From Melanopsichium pennsylvanicum (taxonomy: Eukaryota > Basidiomycota > Ustilaginomycetes > Ustilaginales): a stretch of DNA of 64,000 nt. Where the stretch lies: contig OAPG01000001.1 in the NCBI GenBank assembly GCA_900208305.1, forward strand, positions 496,001-560,000, written 5' to 3'. Position numbers and translations under genes: made by a program. Under the pieces are notes generated by a model. That model had not been told where the DNA came from and made no database searches. It was given only the letters and a program-made list of their open reading frames with translations. How positions within the stretch are numbered: the stretch's first letter is position 1; each line of letters opens with the position of its first letter. Positions 52,761 to 62,054 of this stretch are shown here, piece by piece.

Positions 52761-54055
52761 TCAGAGATACGCCTCATAATCGGCTTCCGTCAACTCATAG
52801 CCCCATTGCCACAGCGTCTGTCGAACGACAGGGTTCACCTTTGGATCATCCCACCTTCCACCCTTCGATGCCACATTCACAGCCAACGACTTGCGGAATC
52901 TTCCTCCAGGTCCGCACGCCTTTAACCATCGCCCGATCTGACGTGCATCATCGGCTGATCTTCGCCCCAGAAAGAAACGATAGTACCACTGGAACCAGCC
53001 GCGAGGGTCAAGGGGGCGGACCCAGCCTGACTTTTCCCAGTCTTCGAGCGACTGTCCTGCTTTGACCTTGAATTTGTTGCATGATGGTTCCAGTGTTGGT
53101 CGTCGAAGCATTTCATCAACATCGAGATCCTGAAGCCAGTGTTGTGGCAGCTCGGCCAATTCGGCATCTACATCTATTGGTCGTTGCAGGACCGCGGAGT
53201 AGTAGTCTCTGAATGCCGTTCCACCGAAAGCACCTTCTCGCAGCATCTCGTCTGGTGTGACATTTGGACGGAACTGCGAGAATCCCTTCTCAAAAACTAA
53301 GGCGCCTCGTCCTTTCCCGCCAGTCATATGCTCTCGTCCTGGGAGAGACATCCTTCCTTCGTAAACCTCATCGCCTCCGCTGGTTGGCAGCGACGGTGCG
53401 CTTGGATTCGACAGCTTGTTGAGGATTGGTTTGCCGGAAAGGTCGAAAGTGCGTGATCCTCGGCTGCTGTTTGCTTCATCGCTGTCATCATCGTGATCCC
53501 CCCTACCGCCGTCACCGTTCCGCTGAGCACTTCCGCCACGCCATCTAGGGACGTAAGCGTCCGAGTCGTTGTCTTCATCCGAGTCCCAATCCGTATAGGT
53601 CGTTCTAGAGGAGGTCGAGGCTCGACTGCTTTTACGCGTGCCTTCACGCAGCTTCCTCTCCTTCTTCACCTTTGGCAGCCTGGAAATAGAAGGTAGGAGA
53701 TCCTTCTCGCGATAGGAGCGCGGTCGACTTCCAGATGCGATGCGCGATGACTTGCGAGATCGTCCCTGATCGCTTGACTCCGCCGTGTCCATTGGGCTGC
53801 TCCTTCTTTTCACCACGAGTGCTTTTCGCTCTGGCGACGGTGGTCGGAGCCTGGTCGAGGTCTGTGATGCGTTGAAGAGCGATTTATGAAGTAGGGAGGC
53901 TATTGCTTCAGATCAGTGAAAATTCTGAATGCCGATCCTCGACCAGCTGGAGCGCACATACTTACTGCATTCAATCCTAGACTGAGCATCAGCTCGGCAT
54001 TCTTGCGAATGTTCTCCTGACGAATCGCCTCGTAGTCCTGTTCCGGATCCGCCAT
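52761..54055 (-). CDS. Conserved fungal protein of unknown function
   Basis: 410 aa from two exons. Exon 1 (54055-53962) codes MADPEQDYEAIRQENIRKNA then ELMLSLGLN. The donor GTATGT at 53961 and the acceptor AATAG ending at 53900 give phase-1 joining to exon 2 (53899-52761). The GTAAGT one codon earlier would put exon 2 out of frame. A charged, Ser/Arg-rich middle is followed by a C-terminal conserved domain: FSQFRPNVTPDEMLREGAFG, then GTAFRDYYSAVL, LPQHWLQDLDV, DPRGWFQWYYRFFLGRRSAD and DARQIGRWLKACGPGGRFRK. This WFQWY-containing domain recurs in fungal and plant proteins without assigned function, as far as I recall. Basic stretches suggest nuclear location, but that is inference. Confidence 0.82.
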
Positions 54056-54655
54056 CTTGTTCTGAGACTCTTTCGGATACTGTAAATTGCCCTGAGCTTG
54101 TGAGCGGAGGCGTATTGTCTACGATGAGGTGGGGTAAGGAGATGACAGGCTGAGGACCTCGACGCAGCATGAAGCGCCTTGCTGAAGTTCACAGCCATAA
54201 TCCTCCACCTTTTTTATTTATTTATTTTCATTATTATTATTTTTATTCATTTTTGGCATGCTTGCATGCGCGACTCGTAGACCAACACTAATCCAATTTC
54301 GGGCACGCGTAGAACTGTTGAAATCCAAGTCAAATCTAGATATGATTGTGTGCATCTCGAGAATGATCGGGCTGTTAGTCCCCACATTCAAAGTTCAGGC
54401 TCATCTTCCACAGCAGCTCCATTTAAGCTCAGCTTCAGTTCACTGCCACGAAACGATGTATTTCCGTCGATCCAGGCCAAACAATCCAAGCGCCGTCAAA
54501 GGAATCGGTGGAGTCGGCCGGCTTTTTTTCGTGGCAAGCGAAGCCTTGGCAACGAGGGGTCGCTTCCACGTCGTTCGAAGCCAATTCTCTGTCTCACGGT
54601 GTGCACAAACTTGGCGAAATGTAGCCGAGGTTGTTGAGAGAGTGAGTGAGAGAGA

Positions 54656-54704
<49 letters not shown>

Positions 54705-55831
54705 GGAGAGAGGGAGAAAGTCAATGGACGGCATCTGAAAAGATGCATTACCGACGGCTACCTGGAGGACGATCCTGTCCGGTTGAATATGTGATACATG
54801 CACCAACGTTGAGGGAGGAAAGATAAGCCAGCAAGCAGGCTCACATTTGGTCATCACTAAAGCGGACAAGAAATTTACTAGGCTCCAGCGGCCGCGCCAT
54901 GTATGTTGTTGGCAAGGTGCCCCACAATAACGGGGGGACTGACCGTGGTCGGCTGAGTCGATGAGCGATCGATGCCCATCCGCTGTGAGGCGACGTGAAG
55001 AATGCCAAGACCTTGCCAAGCCATGGTCGTCATTCAGCAAAAATCATGCACAGCGTTCCACAGCGCGGTCGTGCTCTTTTTGGGCGGCACAATGTACTGT
55101 AGCAGCTCTGAAAAGGCGGAGAAGTCGCCTTTTATGACAGCTCTCGTGGCTGGTTGCTTGGGTGCTGTTATCTCAACCACTGTTACTCTGTCACACCCTC
55201 TCTCTCTCGCCCTCTACTCCCACAGCCTTCCAGCTTCCTTGCACTTGGAGCTGCTTGGCAGAACGTGCTCTTGCGCGCTTCCGCAAGCTAACCCTTCATC
55301 GCCGTGTGAAGGCTGCACCGCCTTCCACCCAGCGAAACGTGAATGGAGACCGAGGCTCTTGCGTGACGCTTCAAGTACTGTCGTTATCGGCAGGATAGCA
55401 GTTGGCAACTTCGACCACCACGTTGACTCGTCCGCCGCCCTTCCATCAGAGCGCTTTTGTGAGTCGTCAGGTTTTGTGAGTATGGGTTTGAGAGCTTTCA
55501 GGCCATCTGATCGGCGAAGCTGGCCAAGCAAGTGCCTTTCAAAAAGTCGTGAGCCTCCAGGCTCGATCTGTATATAGGCTCGTTTGTGCCCCAGTGATGC
55601 TGACACCCTAACCTTATCAATCTTCTTCCTCCAGCGACCTGGACTGCTGTTCATTCGCGATCCGCTCTCCAGTTGAAGATTATAGCGTTCTTCGCTCATA
55701 CATCTGTTTCATTCCAACGCCAAAGCTACATCAGCTTTCTTCTTCTTTAACTCCAAAGCCTTTGTCGTGATCCCGCTAGACCGTGTGCATTACGCCTAAG
55801 CATCTTACCCCCTTACCAACTCCCAAAACCG
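54056..55831. other. Divergent intergenic region
   Basis: 1.8 kb between the unknown gene and the P-type ATPase. It holds an AT-rich stretch (54210-54255), a long GA microsatellite and only short frames. The ATPase promoter presumably occupies the right half. Confidence 0.45.
54635..54720. repeat. GA-rich dinucleotide microsatellite
   Basis: About 85 bp of nearly pure GA with AAAG and GGGA interruptions. Overlapping open frames (Arg-Glu or Ser-Leu runs) are artefacts of the repeat. Confidence 0.9.
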
Positions 55832-58800
55832 ATGGTTCAAAGTCATGGCTGCGACTCTTCTCCTGGCAAAGGATCTTCACAGCCCCAGCTTCTCGCCGGA
55901 GACTCTGCTCGTGCTACCTCCGACGCTGAAGAACCCCCTTGTAGTGGTTACTCCCACTACTCTCAGCACAAACAACCTCAACAAGAACAACAACACCATC
56001 ATCAGCAGCAACCCAATCAGCAGCAACCCGATCAACAGCATGTTTTTGCTGCTCCCAGCCACCTTGAGAAAGCTCAGCTCGACCCGCACCATGCCACAGT
56101 CGTCGATCTCCAGCAGCTCGACACAGTCAGCAGCACCACTTCGACGACTCGCAGCCGCCGATCCTCCACCCTTACCGCAACGGTTGATCTGCATCAACCG
56201 CATACCCTAGAATCCGACCAGGTGATTTCTCAATTTTCAAGTGATCTCAACGCTGGTCTTTCTGAGGAGCAGGCTGCCATCCGTCTCGCTGAACATGGTC
56301 CAAACCAGCTTAAAGAGACAAACAAGGTCAGCGCCACCTCCATATTGATCCGACAGATGGCCAACGCGCTTACTCTTGTTCTGCTTGCTGCCATGGCCTT
56401 GTCCTTTGGTGTCAAAGACTGGGTCGAGGGTGGTGTCGTCACTGCCGTCATCGTCACCAACGTCCTCATCGGGTTCATCCAAGAGTACAAGGCCGAGCGC
56501 ACCATGGCTTCGCTTCGCACGCTCTCTTCGCCCAACGCCAACGTGCTCCGAAATTCGGCCATTCGACAGTTGCCCTCCAAGGATCTCGTCACGGGTGATA
56601 TTGTCAACTTCCGCGCTGGTGACCTTGTCCCCGCCGATGTGCGTCTCGTCTCTATCAGCAACCTCGAGATCGACGAGGCGCCTCTTACTGGAGAGTCGGT
56701 CCCCGCTATTAAGACTACATGTCCTCTCACTCGACCTCACCTTGCTTCCGCCGACCGCACCAACTTGGCATATGCCGGTACCACCGTCACCAAGGGTCGA
56801 GCTGTCGGTCTCGTGGTCGCCACCGGTATGAACACCCAAATCGGACAGATCGCCACCGCCTTGGCGCAAAAGGGTAACAAGGAGAACAGCGAGCGCGCCT
56901 GGTACAAGCGCTGGTGGGATGCCATCGCTACCTTCCTCGGTGTTCGCGAAGGCACACCTCTGCAGATCAAGCTCAACAAATTTGCCTATGTCCTCTTGTT
57001 CCTCGCCATCATCTGCGCCATCATCGTCTTCGCCGTCGCCGAGTTCGACATCAACAATGAAGTCATCCTCTACGCCATTGCTCTTGGTATCGGTGTCATT
57101 CCTGAATCACTCGTTGCCGTGCTTACCATCACTTTCAGCGTCGGTGCGAAGCGTATGGCAGAGAGCAATGTAGTCGTCCGTCGTCTGGATGCCCTCGAGG
57201 CCCTCGGCGGTGTCACCGACATTTGCAGTGACAAGACAGGTACACTTACTCAGGGTAAGATGGTTGTCCGTCAGGGTTGGTGTATGGCTGCTGGCAAGCA
57301 GCAGAGCTTTGGCGTCGAGCAGACTGGAGCCACCGCCTTCGAGCCCAAAGGATGCGTTCTCCTACCTTCCCCCACGGTCGACGCCGATCCGAAGAAAGTC
57401 GAACATGATCAGATTCCCGACTCGATCCGCAATCTCGCCACCGCCGCATCGCTTTGCAACATTGCCGAGATTGAGCTTAAGGAGGACGGGTCTTGGACTG
57501 CGCGCGGTGATCCCACCGAGATCGCACTCCAGGTCTTCGCCACCAAGCTCGAGCTGTCGCGTGATTTGCTCACGCATGGCGACCGTGCTGCGTACACGCA
57601 CGAACTCGAATTCCCCTTCGACAGCACTCTGAAGCGCATGACCAGCGTCTACCACCGCAACAACCAAGATGTCGCCGATCACATTTTCCTTATGAAGGGC
57701 GCCGTCGAACAGGTACTTGCCTGCTGCTCTATCATGGACGACACCGGCCGCAAACTCATCCTTCATCAAGTCGAGACCATGGCTTCACAGGGTCTCCGTG
57801 TCCTAGCTTTCGCCGAGCGTACCATGGACGATGTGCAGTTCAAGGACGAGAGCGCTCGTACACGCCAGACCTCCCAATCGGATGATGCCGACGAATCCGA
57901 TACTATCAGCACCACCACTGAGAAAAAGCACGTCGACAACGCTTATGCTGGTAGCGGCCTCTCTCGCGCCGCTGCTGAACAGGAGTTTGCCTTCGTTGGT
58001 CTTCTCGGTATCTATGATCCGCCCCGTGCTGAAACTCGTGCAGCTGTGGAGGCCTGCAAGGCTGCTGGTATCATCGTTCACATGCTTACTGGTGACCACC
58101 CCGCTACGGCACACGCAATCGCCAAGGAAGTCGCCATCGTCGACGGTACCGAAGGTGCTTCTGCCGTCATGACTGCCGCTCAGTTTGACGATTTGACTGA
58201 TGCCGAAATCGATGCTCTCGAAGATCTGCCGCTTGTTGTCGCCCGTTGCTCACCTGCCACCAAGGTCCGCATGATCGCAGCGGGCAAGCGTCGTGGTCGC
58301 TACCTTGCCATGACGGGTGATGGTATCAATGATGCTCCTTCGCTCAAGCAGGCGCCCGTCGGTATCGGTATGGGTACAGGCACGGACGTTGCCAAGGACA
58401 GCTCTGACCTCGTTCTCACCGACGACCGCTTTGACTCGATCGTCAAGGGCATCTGTGAAGGGCGAGCCATTTTTGACAACATTCAGCGCTTCCTCATCGG
58501 TCTTCTCGTTGCCAACGTTGCCGAGGTGCTCTTGCTTCTCTGCGGTTTAGGTGTACGTGATGCTGATCAAGAGTCTGTCTTCCCCTTGGCCCCCGTCGGT
58601 ATCCTGTGGGTGAACATGGTCACCGCTTCTTTGCCGGCAATCGGTCTCGGTCTTGAGCCTGGTGAGAGCGATATCATGGAGCGTCCTCCTCACGACCTGC
58701 GTGCCGGTGTACTCAGCCGATCGGTAATCGTCGACACTCTCGTCTACGGTACTTCGATGGGTGTCACGTGTCTCGTCGCATTCTTGCTCATGATCTACCC

Positions 58801-59260
58801 AATCGGAGGCGGCCAGATTGCCCTCGAATGCAATCACTCTTCCGCTGCCTCCTGCGAGCCCATCTTTCAAGCACGTTCGGCTGTCTTCACCTCACTCACG
58901 CTTCAGTTGCTTTTGATCTGCTGGGAGCTGATTAGCATGGAAAGGTCCTTCTTTAGCATGTCTCCTGCAAAGCATCTTTGGAAGAACCCGATGCTGCTCT
59001 GGTCGGTGGTGTTTGGTGTCGCCACCATCCCCATTGCGCTCTACGTGCCCAAATTCAACACAGATGTCTTCCGCCATGCTCCCATGGGTGGCGCTGGTTG
59101 GGGAGTCTCGATCGCCATGACTGTCGTATTCATCGGTATCGTTGAGCTCTGGAAGGCATTCGCTCGTCGTGGTCGCTGGCCTTGGTTGGCTAGGATTTCG
59201 GGCGGCCAACGCGGTCTCGAGCGTCGTCAGGCCAAGGAGCGACAGTCTGTACTGGCCTGA
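55832..59260 (+). CDS. ENA-type P-type (IID) alkali-cation ATPase
   Basis: 1142 aa, single exon. P-type ATPase pumping Na+ or K+ out of the cytosol (or into a compartment) using ATP. A Gln/His-rich N-terminal tail of ~130 residues precedes the cation-ATPase N domain (GLSEEQAAIRLAEHGPNQL). The actuator loop has LTGESVP. The M4 motif is IALGIGVIPESLVAVLTITF, as in ENA pumps. The phosphorylation site is D467 in CSDKTGTLTQGKM. The hinge is MTGDGINDAPSLKQAPVGIG. M5-M10 follow, and the C-terminus is basic. The VIPESL motif and missing Ca2+-pump M4/M6 features favour ENA over SERCA/PMR1. Smut fungi have more than one ENA and related ACU pumps; I cannot tell which this is. Such genes are usually induced by salt and high pH. 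Confidence 0.9.
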   Translation: MVQSHGCDSSPGKGSSQPQLLAGDSARATSDAEEPPCSGYSHYSQHKQPQQEQQHHHQQQPNQQQPDQQHVFAAPSHLEKAQLDPHHATVVDLQQLDTVSSTTSTTRSRRSSTLTATVDLHQPHTLESDQVISQFSSDLNAGLSEEQAAIRLAEHGPNQLKETNKVSATSILIRQMANALTLVLLAAMALSFGVKDWVEGGVVTAVIVTNVLIGFIQEYKAERTMASLRTLSSPNANVLRNSAIRQLPSKDLVTGDIVNFRAGDLVPADVRLVSISNLEIDEAPLTGESVPAIKTTCPLTRPHLASADRTNLAYAGTTVTKGRAVGLVVATGMNTQIGQIATALAQKGNKENSERAWYKRWWDAIATFLGVREGTPLQIKLNKFAYVLLFLAIICAIIVFAVAEFDINNEVILYAIALGIGVIPESLVAVLTITFSVGAKRMAESNVVVRRLDALEALGGVTDICSDKTGTLTQGKMVVRQGWCMAAGKQQSFGVEQTGATAFEPKGCVLLPSPTVDADPKKVEHDQIPDSIRNLATAASLCNIAEIELKEDGSWTARGDPTEIALQVFATKLELSRDLLTHGDRAAYTHELEFPFDSTLKRMTSVYHRNNQDVADHIFLMKGAVEQVLACCSIMDDTGRKLILHQVETMASQGLRVLAFAERTMDDVQFKDESARTRQTSQSDDADESDTISTTTEKKHVDNAYAGSGLSRAAAEQEFAFVGLLGIYDPPRAETRAAVEACKAAGIIVHMLTGDHPATAHAIAKEVAIVDGTEGASAVMTAAQFDDLTDAEIDALEDLPLVVARCSPATKVRMIAAGKRRGRYLAMTGDGINDAPSLKQAPVGIGMGTGTDVAKDSSDLVLTDDRFDSIVKGICEGRAIFDNIQRFLIGLLVANVAEVLLLLCGLGVRDADQESVFPLAPVGILWVNMVTASLPAIGLGLEPGESDIMERPPHDLRAGVLSRSVIVDTLVYGTSMGVTCLVAFLLMIYPIGGGQIALECNHSSAASCEPIFQARSAVFTSLTLQLLLICWELISMERSFFSMSPAKHLWKNPMLLWSVVFGVATIPIALYVPKFNTDVFRHAPMGGAGWGVSIAMTVVFIGIVELWKAFARRGRWPWLARISGGQRGLERRQAKERQSVLA

Positions 59261-61399
59261 GAGGAATAGCCCTTCCCTTTCTCGCAGCCACCACGTGAAG
59301 CGTGTCGAGTCCAAACAACTTGTTTGTGTCTTGATCTCCGATCGTCGTGTTCAACCACGCCGCTTCGGCTGCACACCCTGATATTCTTGAAATTATTCAC
59401 TCGCCCAAATTGCTTTGTATCCTTCATTTGCGATTGATGATGTCCACTGTACATGGTCGCTGTGTAGATATCTTTCACCTCTTTCGGAAAAGTATACTTC
59501 GTGTCTTATACTGAGATCAGTTGTGCGCTGTGTGACACTTCCAAGCCATCTTTGTCTCCTTCATGACTTGATAGTGTATAGCGTGTTGAGTGCGTGTGAC
59601 GACTCAAAGACCTTTGAGCATCTTGATGAAATCCAATTGGTGGGGTACAGCTCTACGAGAAGCTGGCAACAATTCAGCTGGATCCATCTGTGGTGTCGTG
59701 TATAAAAAAGTCATGCGATGCTGAATCAGCAAGCCTGACTTAGGTCGCTCGAGCTCGGCTGTCGTTGCGAAAGCGCACTTGGTGTGCAGTCTCCCAAAAT
59801 TAGTGACTCAGGGTTCCGCAGTCAAGGTCGCTAACAGGCGGTGGGTCCAAAAGGAACCACCCGATAGAATGAATTTAGAAAATAGTTTCAAAATGGAGGT
59901 TAAAGAGCACCGCAGCCGAAACACACGTCATTGGAAGCATTAAATGAGTGATGAGGCCTGCAACAACGTGAATGGGAGCAAGATGCGGGGGGACTCAGAC
60001 CTGCAGTCAACTACAGGACAGTGCAGCGTAGTACTGTAAAGGCTGCGGCTGCAGCTTCGCGTCATAGCCGAGCTAATTCGAAGGGGCCATGGCTCGACCC
60101 TGGCCCATCGAAGACTGCAGATGGCAATAGGTAGGCACAGAACGAGGTGACACCCATAAGGTTGTCGAGGAGACGAGGAGTTGCACAGCCGCTGAATGGC
60201 CAGATTGTTGACGGCCATTCACACGATCCGCCAGAGACTCTCTGTCAGCTCGGCATTTTGTTGTTTTGGTTCGACCCCGTGTTCCCAAATTTGGCAGCAT
60301 GTATGCTTATTTTGGCTGCATTTTGAACTGCCAGTTATAGGTACTTTATTTTTGGAAAGATTCGTGATATGATGTGCTTCTCTCGCAGATCATACCACAA
60401 AATTGCTGTAGCCAAACATCGACTCGTCACCCAGGGGATTGTGAGCTTTCCAGGTGACTTGCAAGCTGCCATCATTTCGTGCTTCTTCGTTGTCCATGTG
60501 GAGGCAGACGGTCCAGCTCGAAATCGTCATTACGCGGATGAGGGGCTCAACTCAAGGGCTGTTCTTTTTGTAGCAGAATGTTAAAAAGTGTGCAGAATCT
60601 CGAGCTGACTGAGGGTTGCATGAGGGCGGCAACACCACAGTCTGTTGTTCCGGTGGAACCGATCCGCGTTTGCAGTCACAAGAGGCGACACGGCTCTCGC
60701 ATGAGACTGTGACCCAACAACGACAACAACATTCCGAACTGCTCGGGTCTTGCCGGCCCCTTTCAGCAGTCAGTCTGAGTGACCCACGACCTTCTTCGCC
60801 ACCGCGAGCACAGAAGCCTTAATCACCACATGGGTTAAGCCCACCACGTCACGGGTCTCGAGGCCGACCCTGACGTGGAATCCGTCTAAAAATAAAGCTG
60901 TCAAAGTGTGACGTTCTCGACGAGAGTCGCATGCCGCAGCTTGGGGCAGATGTCGTCATCAGATGCCACGAATGGCAGCTGCCCCGCTGTTCTATGCCTG
61001 ACCTGATCTGAACCCTGTACCTGCTGCTGCTGTCCAGGCGGGATATCACGATCGACTTGTGGCGCCAGTCACATCTGTGAATGCGCTCAAACTGAACTCC
61101 AGTTGCGCCAAGCCATCCAAGGCTTTCAACATTGCTGAGCCATCGAGAAAGCTCAGCGACCCGCTACAGTACTACCTGTGCGGAATCCCAATTGCCCCGT
61201 GTAGGACAGACCAACAAGTTCAGACTGACTACCCAAGGGTCCGCACCTGGCCCCGTTCTCTCGCCAACCGGGGAGAGCTCGTGGGCCGTCAGAAAAAGCA
61301 TATATACCTGTCCATCTCAACCACAGGTCTATGTTCTTATCACCAAATACTCTCTCTTTTTCACACACACAACCAACACATCTACATACAATCGCAAAC
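59261..61399. other. Intergenic region with the HSP12-like promoter
   Basis: 2.1 kb. Only small frames with no domain. The right end carries a TATA element and presumably stress-response sites for the HSP12-like gene. No RNA gene seen. Confidence 0.45.
61301..61306 (+). promoter_or_regulatory. TATA box of the HSP12-like gene
   Basis: TATATA within GCATATATACC, 99 bp before the ATG. The leader between them is rich in CA and CT, typical of strongly expressed fungal genes. Confidence 0.6.
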
Positions 61400-61786
61400 A
61401 TGTCTGACGCTGGACGACAGGATTTCACTGACAAGGTATGCTTGCTCTCTCCTTCCCCTCCTCCCCCCTCCTTCGGGTTCTTCCTCCCCCATCCTTCGGG
61501 TTCTTAGACTGTTTCACTGACTGTGACTCTGCCTTATCTTAATCTCAATCCTCCACTCAACAACCAACAGGCTTCTTCGGCCCTTAAGCCCGATTCCCAG
61601 AAGGGCGTTGGTGAGAAGGCCAAGGAGAACCTCGACAAGGCCGCCGCCACCCTCCAGCCTGACTCCACCAAGTCCGACTCCCAGAAGGTTGGTGACAAGG
61701 TCATCGGCTCTGACAAATCTGACGAGTCCATCATCGACAAGGCCAAGAACGCTGTCGGCCTTGGCAACAACAACACCTCGACCTAA
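61400..61786 (+). CDS. HSP12: HSP12/HSP9 (WH11) family stress protein
   Basis: 83 aa from two exons: 61400-61435 (MSDAGRQDFTDK) and 61571-61786 (ASSALKPDSQKGVGEKAKEN ...). The 135-nt intron has a GTATGC donor and a CAACAG acceptor, phase 0. The family signature SDAGRQDFTDK followed by Lys/Asp-rich repeats and IIDKAKNAVGLGNN is clear. Hsp12 is a small, disordered protein that folds on membranes and stabilises them under heat, osmotic or oxidative stress; expression is usually strongly stress-inducible. The second exon contains two PDSxKSDSQK-like repeats. The longer frame starting at 61523 inside the intron is not the true start. Confidence 0.95.
61469..61505 (+). repeat. Pair of CC-UUCG-GG repeats in the HSP12 intron
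   Basis: The 14-mer TCCTTCGGGTTCTT occurs at 61469-61482 and 61492-61505. Each copy can form a two-base-pair stem closed by a UUCG tetraloop in the pre-mRNA. This is probably a slippage duplication within a pyrimidine-rich intron. Confidence 0.6.
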
Positions 61787-62054
61787 GCGGTCTGTTGTCG
61801 GTCGGATGCTACCTCAATCATCAATATGAACAAGATTATGCAATTCAAATGAACAAAACTTAACAGAATATTACGAAGCGAAGTGTGACACAAATCTTGA
61901 GTCCTCGTTAACCCTGAGACTTGTTGAGCATTAGTGGCACACGCATGGCGTGCAACATCGCAAATGGTTCCTTAGGGTTGCTGATGACGATTGGAAGATG
62001 CTTCAATGCCAAAAGGTGTATACAGTACAGGGAATCCTTGCTCCTCTAGAAACG

